Shown: positions 44,630 through 53,737, counted from the stretch's first letter. The stretch: 64,000 nt of DNA from Flavobacterium rakeshii (GCF_009741375.1 NZ_WOWP01000054.1:1-64000); one strand, 5' to 3'. Translations and numbers: made by a program. The notes: generated by a model not told the origin, from the letters alone.

Positions 44630-44695
44630 GTAATAAAATTTGTACCTAACTAACGACATACTATAATTCGTATTGTAGTTTATTAAAAAAATAAA

Positions 44696-44722
44696 GCCCC
44701 GAATTACTTCGGGGCATTTTTT
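44696..44722. terminator. Terminator upstream of the secreted-protein gene
   Basis: GCCCCGAA (44696-44703) and TTCGGGGC (44708-44715) around TTAC, T-rich on both sides. From the minus strand it ends transcripts coming through the three-hairpin region. Confidence 0.85.
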
Positions 44723-44772
44723 GTTGAAAAAGACAACTCTCTTTTTGCAACAACCCAATAATAGTCTTTTAA

Positions 44773-44831
44773 GCTCTCCTACCCTAAGAATTTCTTAAGC
44801 AGATATGGAAAAAGGTGTGAAGTAAGAACGC
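44773..44831 (-). ncRNA. Hairpin element unit 1 of 3
   Basis: Read on the minus strand GCGTTCTTACTT (44831-44820) pairs with GGGTAGGAGAGC (44784-44773): eleven of twelve positions pair, four by G-U. The loop begins with CACACCTT. The A-C mismatches these G-U pairs become on the plus strand argue for a minus-strand RNA. Confidence 0.5.
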
Positions 44832-44930
44832 CTAATAATAATTACCGGATATAATTCTCATAGCAATTTTTTTTTAAACACTAAACAGCAGTCTGACCTA
44901 ACTAAGTGTGTAATTTTAATTTGTTTCTAA

Positions 44931-44973
44931 GCCCCCGTCCCTAAGGATATTACAAGGTGTGGGGATAGGAGAC
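44931..44973 (-). ncRNA. Hairpin element unit 2 of 3
   Basis: Minus strand GTCTCC (44973-44968) pairs with GGGGGC (44936-44931), then after an internal bulge TCCC pairs with GGGA. The loop begins with ACACCTTG. It shares CCCTAAG and AAGGTGTG with unit 1, and CCCCCG, CAAGGTGT and TAAAAAC with unit 3 (plus-strand reading). Confidence 0.5.
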
Positions 44974-45033
44974 CTAAAAACTTTAATTATTTATCAAGAA
45001 CAAAGCGTATTTAATACTTAGCCCCGTTTTAAT

Positions 45034-45069
45034 CCCCCGCCGCAAGGTGTATCGGTGTAGCGACGGAGG
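45034..45069 (-). ncRNA. Hairpin element unit 3 of 3
   Basis: Minus strand CCTCCGTCGC (45069-45060) pairs over ten positions with GCGGCGGGGG (45043-45034), two of them G-U. The 16-base loop ends in ACACCTT. It is a sharply GC-rich island in AT-rich surroundings, and is preceded by GTTTTTAAGAACC as unit 2 is by a similar GTTTTTAGG. Confidence 0.5.
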
Positions 45070-45117
45070 TTCTTAAAAACGTGGTGATTATTGTTCTACC
45101 TAAACTAATAAACTAAA

Positions 45118-45777
45118 CTATAATGACATTATGGAAACTACAGCTGCATTAAACACTGCCTGAGCAGGGCTTTCAAAGCCACCTGTAAGACTTGATGCAC
45201 AAATAGATCTTGTTTCATGCCATTCTTTGTCTTTATCATCTTTTACTAAGGACAGCTCTCTGTTTTTCACCATTAGAGAAACCGATTTCAGTACAAGTTC
45301 TTCTTCAGTAGAATTGGCTCCACAAATAGTTATCTCATTACCTAGAGAGGAAATAACATCATTTATCTGAGCTTCTTCATTAATCTCGTTATTAAAAAAT
45401 GCTTTAATAACATTAGTTGCTGGAGAAGTAAATAAGTTTTGCTGCAAAAGCATTTCTGGTTGATTTAAAGCTTCCTCTATTAGTCCTTTATCTGCTACAG
45501 CATAATCACCACCCTGTAGATTAACAAATTCCGAATTAGATTTGGCTATAAATTGCATTCTATCAATAACGACGTCAAGCTCTTTGTCGTCATCATCATA
45601 CTTACTTACATACTCATTTATGATTTCGCCAAGCACTTCTGCTTCTAAACTTTTAAATGCTACTGCTTTTAAATTAAAAGCACTTGTTTGTTTTTCACTA
45701 AATTTAAGATCGTTGTCAGTGCTACATCCTGTTATGACTAAGGATGCTACCACCATAAACAAAGAAAATCTTTTCAT
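45118..45777 (-). CDS. Hypothetical lipoprotein
   Basis: 219 residues. Signal MKRFSLFMVVASLVITGC ends in a lipobox (Cys18). The mature region is helical and acidic, with VDRMQF-like and ICGANSTEEELVL segments, two later Cys residues and a C-terminal GGFESPAQAVFNAAVVSIM. No family recognised. It is divergent from the TPR/AraC regulator gene at 46059, an arrangement that suggests regulation by it. Its 3' side runs into the region with three hairpin elements. Confidence 0.7.
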   Translation of the reverse strand: MKRFSLFMVVASLVITGCSTDNDLKFSEKQTSAFNLKAVAFKSLEAEVLGEIINEYVSKYDDDDKELDVVIDRMQFIAKSNSEFVNLQGGDYAVADKGLIEEALNQPEMLLQQNLFTSPATNVIKAFFNNEINEEAQINDVISSLGNEITICGANSTEEELVLKSVSLMVKNRELSLVKDDKDKEWHETRSICASSLTGGFESPAQAVFNAAVVSIMSL

Positions 45778-45976
45778 TTCACACGTTTTTAAGATTTGTT
45801 TCTTTGTTTACTCCCGGGCAGTAAACTTTTTACTTTATCGATACAGGGCAAAACTATAGCAGCCTAAAAAAGCTCACAAAAGGTTGTTGTGCAGATTTAT
45901 AAATCTGCACTGTAAAACCACTTAAACAACTGAAATACAGAATGAAAAAAATAACAACTTTCATTTTCAAAAAGCT

Positions 45977-45984
45977 TATTTTTG
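45977..45984 (+). promoter_or_regulatory. Promoter -7 element of the TPR/AraC regulator
   Basis: TATTTTTG, exact; leader about 70 bases. Confidence 0.55.
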
Positions 45985-46058
45985 CACAACAGACTTAGTT
46001 AACACAATCCCACCCACAATAAAAAAAGTCTTTTTAATGCAAAGAGGCGTATGAAAGA

Positions 46059-47768
46059 ATGAAAGCACACTACCTGATACTCATTTTTATAGCTCAGTTT
46101 AACTGTATAGCCCAGAAAAAATTTATTATCCCAGACTCACTTAGCCATAAGAATTACAATGAGCTTTCTGACGATATAGATAAATATGAAGATGACAGTA
46201 TTAAACTTTGGGTATACTATCACACCTATATAGAAAAGGCTAAAAAAGAAAACAACAAAGAGGAACTAATTAATGGTTATCGCAATATATTGTTTGATTT
46301 ACCGCTAACGACAAGATTACAATACACCGATAGCATATTGAATATCGCTACCTCCCTTAAGGACAACAAACTTATTGGCAGAGCATACATACATAAAGCA
46401 GTAGCCTATTTTAGATACAAAAACTATATAAAATCACTTGACAACTATCTAATAGCAGATAAGTACATCAATTATAAAAATGATATTTATACCCAATACA
46501 AAATAAAATACGGCATTGCCAATATTAAATTCTATTTAGGTTATTATCAGGAAGCATTAGACCTTTTTACCGAATGCAAAGACTTCTATAAAAATCAAGA
46601 GGGATATAATTACAAACAGGGTTACTTACACTCCCTCTGTTCAACGGGACTTTGTAATTTCAGACTAGGTAATTTCGACAAGTGCTCACAGATAAACGAA
46701 CTAGGAATAAAGGAAAGTAACAGTAGTGATTTCTCTTTAATTAACAGCTACTTCTTTCAATCAGAAGGAATTAATCAATTTGCCATAAAAAACTATAACA
46801 AATCCATTAATTACCTTAAAAAACCGCTATCTAATATAATTGACAACGAAGACTTTGTTAATATAGCTGTCACTTATATGTATTTAGGTAAAAATTACCT
46901 TAAATTAAATCACGACACACAAGGTATTATCTACCTACAAAAAGTTGATTCTATTTTACAAAAAAAAAACTATGCGAATTTAGACTTAAGGGAGACCTAC
47001 GAATTGCTTATTAATTATTATAAAAAGAAAGGTGACCTTGAAAACCAATTATTATACACCAACCGATTACTGGATGCTGATAAAATACTTGAGAAAAACT
47101 ATAAAGACCTTATATCTACTATACACAAGGAATATGACACAGCCGAATTAGTTGCTTCTAAAAACAATCTCGAAAAAACACTTAAAAGAAACACCATTGT
47201 TAGCTATATAATTTACTCTTTAGCAGGAATAATAATACTCGTAATAAGCTATCTTTTAATTGCTAACTATAAAAAACAAAAAAGATACAAACAAAAGTAT
47301 GAGGAACTTATAGCTAAAGCCAAAGAGAGAGAAAAACAATCTGAACAAGCAATACAAGCCACCAAAGTAAACACTGATGAACTTGACATAAACAAGGACA
47401 TTGTTTTAAAAATACTTAAAGGCCTGGAAACCTTCGAAAAGAAAGAAGAATATCTGGGTATAGGCTTAACACAATCATTACTGGCCGATGAGCTTGACAC
47501 CAATACTACCTACCTATCTAAAGTAATAAACCATTATAAAGGTAAAAACTTTAACTCCTACCTAAATGAGTTAAGGGTAAATCATGCTGTTTCATTACTA
47601 AAAAACAGCTCTACCCATCGCAGGTATACCATAAAAGCACTTGCCGAAGAACTTGGTTTTAGTAATCCGCGAAGTTTTTCAGATGCTTTCTTTTCTCAAA
47701 CAGGCATTAAACCTTCCTACTTTATTAAGCAGATTGAGAAAGAACCTGATTTATTAATGAGTGCTTAA
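46059..47768 (+). CDS. Membrane TPR regulator with cytoplasmic AraC-type DNA-binding domain
   Basis: 569 residues. An N-terminal signal (LILIFIAQFNCIAQ) is followed by TPR repeats (about 70-340; for example LDNYLIADKYI, LGYYQEALDLFTECK, IGKNYLK-type helices) on the periplasmic side, one membrane segment (about 379-402), a charged coiled stretch (KRYKQKYEELIAKAKEREKQ) and an AraC double helix-turn-helix (about 469-560: TYLSKVINHYKGKNF, RYTIKALAEELGFSNPRSFS). This architecture lets an extracytoplasmic signal act on a promoter directly. Common in Flavobacteriaceae; target unknown, the divergent lipoprotein gene being the obvious candidate. Confidence 0.9.
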   Translation: MKAHYLILIFIAQFNCIAQKKFIIPDSLSHKNYNELSDDIDKYEDDSIKLWVYYHTYIEKAKKENNKEELINGYRNILFDLPLTTRLQYTDSILNIATSLKDNKLIGRAYIHKAVAYFRYKNYIKSLDNYLIADKYINYKNDIYTQYKIKYGIANIKFYLGYYQEALDLFTECKDFYKNQEGYNYKQGYLHSLCSTGLCNFRLGNFDKCSQINELGIKESNSSDFSLINSYFFQSEGINQFAIKNYNKSINYLKKPLSNIIDNEDFVNIAVTYMYLGKNYLKLNHDTQGIIYLQKVDSILQKKNYANLDLRETYELLINYYKKKGDLENQLLYTNRLLDADKILEKNYKDLISTIHKEYDTAELVASKNNLEKTLKRNTIVSYIIYSLAGIIILVISYLLIANYKKQKRYKQKYEELIAKAKEREKQSEQAIQATKVNTDELDINKDIVLKILKGLETFEKKEEYLGIGLTQSLLADELDTNTTYLSKVINHYKGKNFNSYLNELRVNHAVSLLKNSSTHRRYTIKALAEELGFSNPRSFSDAFFSQTGIKPSYFIKQIEKEPDLLMSA

Positions 47769-47793
47769 TTTTTTATCAAAATAGGGAAATGCT

Positions 47794-47801
47794 TACCTTT
47801 G
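47794..47801 (+). promoter_or_regulatory. Promoter -7 element of aat
   Basis: TACCTTTG, exact, 26 bases ahead of the ATG. Confidence 0.6.
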
Positions 47802-47827
47802 AGCATTCAAACAAAGTGCATTAACAC

Positions 47828-48463
47828 ATGTATTATCTTTCCCGAGACCTTTACTTCCCACCTGCCCAGCAAGCCTCACCTGAAGGTATTGTAGCCATAG
47901 GTGGCGACCTATCTCCCGAAAGATTACTGCTTGCCTACCACAATGGTATATTCCCGTGGTTTGAAGATGATGAGCCCATACTATGGTGGTCCCCACCGGA
48001 AAGAATGGTGCTTTTCCCTAACGAACTCAAGGTATCTAAAAGCATGCGCAACATTATAAACAGGGGGATTTTTAAAGTTACCTTCAATACTGCTTTTAGA
48101 GATGTGATAACTAACTGCCGCAACATAAAACGTGATGGACAGCCCGGCACATGGATTACTCCCGAAATGGTAGAGGCTTACTGTGAACTCAACAGGCTGG
48201 GTAAAGCAAAATCGGTAGAGGTATGGCAGGATGATAAACTTGTTGGCGGGCTATATGGTATAGACCTCGGTCATATTTTTTGTGGAGAAAGTATGTTCTC
48301 TAAAGCATCTAATGCCAGCAAGATAGCTTTTATCGCTTTGGTCAAACAACTGGAAATGGCAGGGTATTTGCTTTTAGACTGCCAGGTATACAACGATCAC
48401 CTTGCAAGTCTGGGTGCGCGCGAAATATACCGTGAAGATTTTTTAGACACCCTAAAACGTTAA
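47828..48463 (+). CDS. aat: Leucyl/phenylalanyl-tRNA-protein transferase
   Basis: 211 residues, a little shorter than the E. coli enzyme. Family motifs: FPPAQQASPEGIVAIGGDLSPERLLLAY, GIFPWFEDDEPILWWSP, TWITPEMVEAYCELN and GLYGIDLGHIFCGESMFS, then LLDCQVYNDHLASLGARE. It adds Leu or Phe to N-terminal Lys or Arg of proteins, feeding ClpAP by the N-end rule. Alone; a small unknown gene follows. Confidence 0.96.
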   Translation: MYYLSRDLYFPPAQQASPEGIVAIGGDLSPERLLLAYHNGIFPWFEDDEPILWWSPPERMVLFPNELKVSKSMRNIINRGIFKVTFNTAFRDVITNCRNIKRDGQPGTWITPEMVEAYCELNRLGKAKSVEVWQDDKLVGGLYGIDLGHIFCGESMFSKASNASKIAFIALVKQLEMAGYLLLDCQVYNDHLASLGAREIYREDFLDTLKR

Positions 48464-48490
48464 AATAAAACCACTTATACTTAAATAGAG

Positions 48491-48498
48491 TATATTTG
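48491..48498 (+). promoter_or_regulatory. Promoter -7 element next to a GTG start
   Basis: TATATTTG, exact. The start codon begins five bases after its final G, about where transcription should start. Confidence 0.6.
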
Positions 48499-48503
48499 CG
48501 CCC

Positions 48504-48863
48504 GTGAAAGAAAATTTCAAAAAAATATCATTATCATTAATTGCTCTTATATATCTGTTAGCAACAGGTATATCGGGCAATCATACGCCCGACTTTAATA
48601 CTAACATAGTAAAGTCGAAGGAGCAGGTATTTTTCACTAAAACCGACTTTAAGTCTTCTTTCCACGCATCTACAAACGAAACTAAGCTTTTAGAGACCGA
48701 TGTAAAAAAGGCCGATATCCCTTTTTACAGCATAACAAACAGTCTAAAAGCCATAACGTGGTTTATTCAGGATAATTATTCTCAATATCTGTTCAATAAC
48801 AGAGATTCATTACTCCGCTTTACCACAACAGATATTATTTACCCTTTCCATTTTTTCTGGTAA
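48504..48863 (+). CDS. Hypothetical small exported protein, possibly leaderless
   Basis: 119 residues from GTG at 48504 (MKENFKKISLSLIALIYLL). There is no other Met in the whole frame, so the start is fixed unless a rarer codon is used. An N-terminal signal or anchor (about residues 7-25) precedes a short mature part with no recognised motif. The -7 element abuts the GTG, so the mRNA probably starts on or near the first codon. Unknown function. Confidence 0.6.
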   Translation: MKENFKKISLSLIALIYLLATGISGNHTPDFNTNIVKSKEQVFFTKTDFKSSFHASTNETKLLETDVKKADIPFYSITNSLKAITWFIQDNYSQYLFNNRDSLLRFTTTDIIYPFHFFW

Positions 48864-48965
48864 ACACCTAAGTCATTTTACCGCAGCCATTTCATGGCTA
48901 AAAATTTCTTTGCCGGCAGCACAAACTGCATGGCTAACTCATTATAAACATATAACAATTAAAAA

Positions 48966-49436
48966 ATGGACTTAGGTACAGCAATAATAGGCGGTGTATT
49001 ACTTTTAGCATGTATTACACCTATAGTAATAGCACACAATAGCAGTAATAAAAAATATAAAAAAACACTGGCAGCATTAAGCGATTATGCAGCCGAGAAA
49101 TCATGTAAAATAAACCAACAGGATATTTGGATACATGCCGCTATTGGTATTGATACCCAAAACCGTATGCTGTTCTTTTTAAAAGGCGACAGTAATGCAC
49201 ACACTATAGAACATGTTGATTTAAATAAAATAAAGGAAAGCAGGGTTATCACTCCTGATAGCAGAGAAAAGTCAGACCGTATTAACAGGCTGGTACTGGA
49301 ACTCCAACCGGCAAACAACAGTGAACAACCGGCAGTACTGGAGTTTTATAATGCTAATGTTTCCATGCAGCTTGCAGATGAGCTGATACTGGCTAAAAAA
49401 TGGAAACAGATAATTAATGATGTGGTAGGGGCCTAA
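48966..49436 (+). CDS. Hypothetical membrane-anchored protein
   Basis: 156 residues. One N-terminal membrane helix (about 5-25: AIIGGVLLLACITPIVIAH), then a charged cytoplasmic or periplasmic domain with HTIEHVDLNKIKESRV and ADELILAKKWKQIIND. No known motif. It ends in a terminator shared with rpmA. Confidence 0.6.
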   Translation: MDLGTAIIGGVLLLACITPIVIAHNSSNKKYKKTLAALSDYAAEKSCKINQQDIWIHAAIGIDTQNRMLFFLKGDSNAHTIEHVDLNKIKESRVITPDSREKSDRINRLVLELQPANNSEQPAVLEFYNANVSMQLADELILAKKWKQIINDVVGA

Positions 49437-49441
49437 AAACA

Positions 49442-49468
49442 AAAAGCCCACTCAATGAGTGGGCTTTT
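49442..49468. terminator. Bidirectional terminator between 48966 gene and rpmA
   Basis: AAAAGCCCACTCA and TGAGTGGGCTTTT, 13-base arms with one central base; T-rich on both sides. Confidence 0.92.
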
Positions 49469-49484
49469 GTATTGTTGCAAATTC

Positions 49485-49745
49485 TTAAGCTTCAAATGGA
49501 ACTATAGAAACAAAAGATTTGTTGTTAGCTTTTTTCTGGAACTTAACAACACCGTCAACTTTAGCATGTAAAGTATGATCTTTACCCATGTAAACGTTTT
49601 CACCCGGGTTGTGTTTAGAACCTCTTTGTCTAACGATAATGTTACCGGCAATAGCAGCCTGTCCACCATAAATCTTAACGCCTAGACGTTTCGACTCTGA
49701 TTCCCTACCGTTCTTGGAACTACCGACACCTTTCTTGTGAGCCAT
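49485..49745 (-). CDS. rpmA: 50S ribosomal protein L27
   Basis: 86 residues. [20 protein letters not shown] opens directly with the mature flexible N-terminus that reaches the peptidyl-transferase centre (no cleavable extension as in Firmicutes), and [20 protein letters not shown] is the family core. Follows rplU by 24 bases. Confidence 0.98.
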   Translation of the reverse strand: MAHKKGVGSSKNGRESESKRLGVKIYGGQAAIAGNIIVRQRGSKHNPGENVYMGKDHTLHAKVDGVVKFQKKANNKSFVSIVPFEA

Positions 49746-49769
49746 GATGTTTTAGTTTTTAATTGTTAA

Positions 49770-50129
49770 TTATTCTTCTGTAGCTTCCGCTTTTTTAGTC
49801 GCCTTTTTCTTAGTACCACCAGCTGTAATTCCTGAAATTACAATTTGTGTTAATGATTGACGGTGACCATTTTTAACTTTGTAACCTTTTCTTCTTTTCT
49901 TTTTGAAAACGATTACTTTGTCTCCTTTTAAGTGTTGTAACACTTTGGCTTCAACTGAAGCACCTTCTATAGCCGGGGCGCCAAGGGTAACTGTTCCGTT
50001 GTCATCAAGTAAAAGAACTTTTGCAAATGAAATTGCATCTCCTTCTTTACCTTCAAGACGGTGAACATAAACCTTTTGGTCTTTGCTAACTTTAAATTGC
50101 TGCCCTGCTATCTCTACGATTGCGTACAT
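49770..50129 (-). CDS. rplU: 50S ribosomal protein L21
   Basis: 119 residues. The core (MYAIVEIAGQQFKVSKDQ, KRRKGYKVKNGHRQSLTQIVI) is followed by a short basic/acidic tail (GTKKKATKKAEATEE) beyond the usual end, a tail seen in other Bacteroidota. First gene of rplU-rpmA. Confidence 0.98.
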   Translation of the reverse strand: MYAIVEIAGQQFKVSKDQKVYVHRLEGKEGDAISFAKVLLLDDNGTVTLGAPAIEGASVEAKVLQHLKGDKVIVFKKKRRKGYKVKNGHRQSLTQIVISGITAGGTKKKATKKAEATEE

Positions 50130-50161
50130 AACAATATGGTTTAATTAATTTTTTGAGTTTG

Positions 50162-50191
50162 CAAATATACAACTTAATATTTATCACACAA
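50162..50191 (-). promoter_or_regulatory. Promoter of rplU-rpmA
   Basis: Minus strand TTG (50191-50189), 19-base spacer, TATATTTG (50169-50162): exact -7. Confidence 0.75.
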
Positions 50192-50331
50192 CAGGTTAGC
50201 ACAAAAAAACAAAGTTAAAAATCACATTTGTAACCCCCTAAGTATCAATATTAAAAAAAAATAAAAATTTATTGTAACAAATTGCCGAAATTGCGTACCA
50301 ATTAGCAAAATCAAAAATATTATTAATTTTT

Positions 50332-51657
50332 ATGAAAAAATCTTTAATGGCTTTGGGTTCACTTCTTATGCTTAGCGGAGTAGCTTCGGCCCAAAAAGTA
50401 GCATTTGAGGAATACGATCTGGATAACGGTCTTCACGTTATCCTACATCAGGACAAATCGGCTCCTGTTATCGTTACATCAGTTATGTATCACGTAGGTT
50501 CTAAGGATGAAAACCCTGAGAGAACAGGATTTGCTCACTTTTTCGAACACCTTTTATTTGAAGGTACAGAAAACATCGCCCGTGGCGAATGGTTTAAAAT
50601 AGTTACTGCAAACGGTGGTAACAACAATGCCAATACTTCTGACGACAGAACGTACTACTACGAGGTTTTCCCTTCTAACAACCTTGAGCTTGCCATTTGG
50701 ATGGAATCTGAAAGGTTAATGCACCCGGTAATCAACCAAATTGGTGTTGATACTCAAAACGAGGTAGTAAAAGAGGAAAAAAGACTACGTGTAGACAACC
50801 AACCTTACGGTAACCTTATTGCACAGGTTAAAAAGAACCTGTTTAAAGTTCACCCGTACCAGTGGGCTACCATTGGTTCTATGGACCACCTTGATGCCGC
50901 AACTCTTGAGGAGTTCCAGGCTTTCAACAAAAAATTCTATATTCCTAACAATGCCGTTTTAGTTGTGGCTGGTGATCTTGACATCAACCAAACTAAAAAA
51001 TGGATAGACCAGTACTTTAGCGCTATACCTAAAGGAACACCTATTTCACGTAAGCATTTTGAAGAAGCTCCTATTAACGAAACTATTCACGCTACATACG
51101 AAGACCCTAACATTCAGCTTCCAATGGTTGTTGCTGCTTACAGAACTCCTTCTATGAAAACAAGAGATGCAAGAGTACTTGATATGATCTCTACGCTATT
51201 AAGTGGTGGTAAGAGTTCAAGAATGTACAAGAGAATTGTAGACGAAGAGAAAATGGCACTTCAAATGGGCGCTTTCAGTTACAATCAGGAAGACTACGGT
51301 TCTTATATCATTTACGGTATCCCAATGCAGGGGCACACTGCTGAAGAGCTTGTTGCCGAAGCAGACAAAGAAATCGTAAAGCTTCAAACTGAGCTTATCT
51401 CTGAGAACGAAATGCAAAAACTTAAAAACCAGTACGAAAGTCAGTATGTTAACAGCAACTCAAGTATAGAGGGTGTTGCAGAAAATCTTGCAACTTACTA
51501 CCTTCTTTACGGTGATGTTAACCTTATCAATACTGAAAACAGTATTTACCAAGGCATTACAAGAGAAGAAATCAGAGAAGTGGCTAAGAAATATCTTAAC
51601 CCTAACCAAAGATTAATTCTTGATTACGTTCCAGCTACAGATAAAGCACAAAACTAA
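50332..51657 (+). CDS. M16 family zinc metalloprotease, exported
   Basis: 441 residues. The signal peptide (LMALGSLLMLSGVASA) precedes the M16 domain. The inverted zinc motif is HFFEH (69-73), with the downstream Glu ligand in EVVKEEKRLRVDNQP. The C-terminal M16C domain has LDMISTLLSGGKSSRMYK. It pairs with the following gene, as M16A/M16B proteins usually form two-subunit clams. Periplasmic peptide degradation is the likely role. Confidence 0.92.
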   Translation: MKKSLMALGSLLMLSGVASAQKVAFEEYDLDNGLHVILHQDKSAPVIVTSVMYHVGSKDENPERTGFAHFFEHLLFEGTENIARGEWFKIVTANGGNNNANTSDDRTYYYEVFPSNNLELAIWMESERLMHPVINQIGVDTQNEVVKEEKRLRVDNQPYGNLIAQVKKNLFKVHPYQWATIGSMDHLDAATLEEFQAFNKKFYIPNNAVLVVAGDLDINQTKKWIDQYFSAIPKGTPISRKHFEEAPINETIHATYEDPNIQLPMVVAAYRTPSMKTRDARVLDMISTLLSGGKSSRMYKRIVDEEKMALQMGAFSYNQEDYGSYIIYGIPMQGHTAEELVAEADKEIVKLQTELISENEMQKLKNQYESQYVNSNSSIEGVAENLATYYLLYGDVNLINTENSIYQGITREEIREVAKKYLNPNQRLILDYVPATDKAQN

Positions 51658-51672
51658 GTATACAGAAATATC

Positions 51673-53715
51673 ATGAAAAAAGTTATATATATATTAGCCG
51701 GCTTGTTTTTATCAGTGACTTCAATGCAGGCTCAAGACAGACCAATGCCACAACCAGGTCCTGCCCCAACAGTAAACGTGGGTAAACCTGAAACTTTTAA
51801 ACTTAAAAACGGTTTAAAAGTACTAGTTGTGGAAAACCACAAACTACCTAGAGTATCTTACACCCTTACAATGGACAACGCTCCTTATGCGGAAGGAAGC
51901 AAAAAAGGTGTTTCAGATCTTTTAAGCGCTGTAATAGGTAGTGGTACTAAAAAAATATCTAAAGAGAAATTCAATGAAGAAATTGACTTTTTAGGTGCTA
52001 ACATCAACTTCTGGGCAAGTGGTGCTTCAGGAGGCGGACTTTCAAAATATTCCAACAGAATACTTGAGTTAATGGCAGACGGTGCCCTTAACCCAATATT
52101 TACTCAGGAAGAGTTTGACAAGCAAAGAGACAAAATGATTGAAGGTCTTAAATCAGACGAGAAAAGCGTTCCTGCTGTATCGTCAAGAGTTACAGATCTT
52201 TTAATTTACGGTAAAAACCACCCTAACGGTGAGTATGTAACCGAAGAAACTCTTAACAACGTTACTCTTAACGACGTTGTTAACAACTACAACACTTACT
52301 TTGTACCTGGTAATGCTTACCTTGTAGTAGTAGGTGACGTTAAAGTAAAAGACGTTAAAAAACAGGTAGAGAAATTATTCGGCTCATGGAAACCGGCTGT
52401 TGCTCCAAATGTAAGCTACACGGATCCTAAAGATGTTCAGTACACTCAAATCGACTTTGTTGATATGCCAAACGCTGTACAGTCTGAAATCTCTGTAGTA
52501 AACGTCTCTACACTTAAAATGACTGACAAAGATTACTTTGCTGCAATCCTTGCTAACCAAATTCTTGGTGGTGGTGGTGAAGGCCGTTTATTCCTTAACC
52601 TTCGTGAGGCTCACGGATGGACTTACGGTTCTTACTCTTCTCTTGGTGCTAACAAACGTGTTACTTCTTTCCGTGCTACTGCATCTGTAAGAAACAACGT
52701 TACTGACAGTGCTGTTGTTGAGATACTAAACGAGCTTAAGAAAATAAGAACTGACCTTGTAAGCGAGGAAGATCTTAAAAATGCTAAAGCTAAATACATA
52801 GGCAACTTTGTAATGCAGATTGAAAAACCATCTACAGTTGCAGGTTACGCTCTAAGAACAGAAACTCAAAACCTTCCTGAGGATTTCTACGAGAACTACA
52901 TTAAAAACATTAATGCAGTAACTCCGGAAGACATCAGAAATGCTGCTCAGAAATACTTTAAGGTAAACAACTCAAGAATCGTTATTGTTGGTAAAGCTGC
53001 CGATGTATTACCGGGACTTGAAAGCCGTAAAATTCCAATTAACTATTATGACAAGTTTGGTGCTACCGCATCAAAACCAGAACTTAACAAACCGGTTCCT
53101 GCAGGTGTAACTGCTAAAACTGTTTTAGAGAACTACATCAATGCTATTGGTGGTGAAAAAGCGGTTTCCGGTGTTAAATCTATCTCTGTAACCGCTTCTG
53201 GTTCTGTACAGGGAATGAATCTTGAGGTTTTCAAAAAAGTAACTTCAAGCAATAAAATGGCTCAAGGTCTTAGCGTAATGGGTCAAACTCAAAAAATGGT
53301 ATTTGATGGAACTAAAGCTTTTGTTGTGGCTCAAGGCCAAACACAGGATTTACCGGAAGATCAGGTAGCTGAGTTCAAAAAAGAAGCTTATCCTTTCCCT
53401 GAATTAAAAATGAAAGACGATGCTTCTATAACTCTTAAAGGTATTGAAAGCTACAATGGTAGTGATGTATATGCTATTGTTAACGGAGATGCTACTATTT
53501 ATTTTGACGTTAAAACCGGACTTAAAGTTGCTAAAATAGAAACAGCACAAGGACCGCAGGGAGAAGTAAGTGTTACAACTCCTTACAGCGATTACAAAGA
53601 AGTTAAAGGTGTTAAAATACCTTATAAAAGCTCAATAAACATTGGTATGGAAGTAGAACTTACTGTATCTGATGTAAAAATCAATGAAGGTGTTAGCGAT
53701 GCTGATTTCCAATAA
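51673..53715 (+). CDS. M16 protease partner without zinc motif, with LolA-like tail
   Basis: 680 residues, signal peptide (ILAGLFLSVTSMQAQ). The position of HxxEH is occupied by KGVSDLLSAVIGSG, so it lacks zinc ligands, while the second-half hallmark LGGGGEGRLFLNLREAHGWTYG is strong; it is the non-catalytic partner. Residues about 485-680 form a separate domain (IGGEKAVSGVKSISV ... VYAIVNGDATIYFDVKTGL) resembling LolA-like outer-membrane lipoprotein sensors. It starts 15 bases after the catalytic partner. Confidence 0.9.
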   Translation: MKKVIYILAGLFLSVTSMQAQDRPMPQPGPAPTVNVGKPETFKLKNGLKVLVVENHKLPRVSYTLTMDNAPYAEGSKKGVSDLLSAVIGSGTKKISKEKFNEEIDFLGANINFWASGASGGGLSKYSNRILELMADGALNPIFTQEEFDKQRDKMIEGLKSDEKSVPAVSSRVTDLLIYGKNHPNGEYVTEETLNNVTLNDVVNNYNTYFVPGNAYLVVVGDVKVKDVKKQVEKLFGSWKPAVAPNVSYTDPKDVQYTQIDFVDMPNAVQSEISVVNVSTLKMTDKDYFAAILANQILGGGGEGRLFLNLREAHGWTYGSYSSLGANKRVTSFRATASVRNNVTDSAVVEILNELKKIRTDLVSEEDLKNAKAKYIGNFVMQIEKPSTVAGYALRTETQNLPEDFYENYIKNINAVTPEDIRNAAQKYFKVNNSRIVIVGKAADVLPGLESRKIPINYYDKFGATASKPELNKPVPAGVTAKTVLENYINAIGGEKAVSGVKSISVTASGSVQGMNLEVFKKVTSSNKMAQGLSVMGQTQKMVFDGTKAFVVAQGQTQDLPEDQVAEFKKEAYPFPELKMKDDASITLKGIESYNGSDVYAIVNGDATIYFDVKTGLKVAKIETAQGPQGEVSVTTPYSDYKEVKGVKIPYKSSINIGMEVELTVSDVKINEGVSDADFQ

Positions 53716-53737
53716 TCATTAAAGATTTTTGATATAC

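Larger units (their letters stand above)
44630..45117 (-). other. Gene-free stretch with structured minus-strand elements
   Basis: Apart from the terminator at 44696 and the three related hairpins (listed separately), I see no coding frame, promoter or repeat here. Short minus-strand frames exist but have no start codon and are not conserved between the three units, so I regard the region as non-coding RNA or 3' UTR of the lipoprotein gene. Confidence 0.6.

Noticed and set aside
44760..45117. Possible tandem small peptides (minus strand) in the three-hairpin region
   Set aside because: Short frames ending in stop codons appear in each unit, but they have no start codons and the reading frames are not kept between units, while the pairing is.
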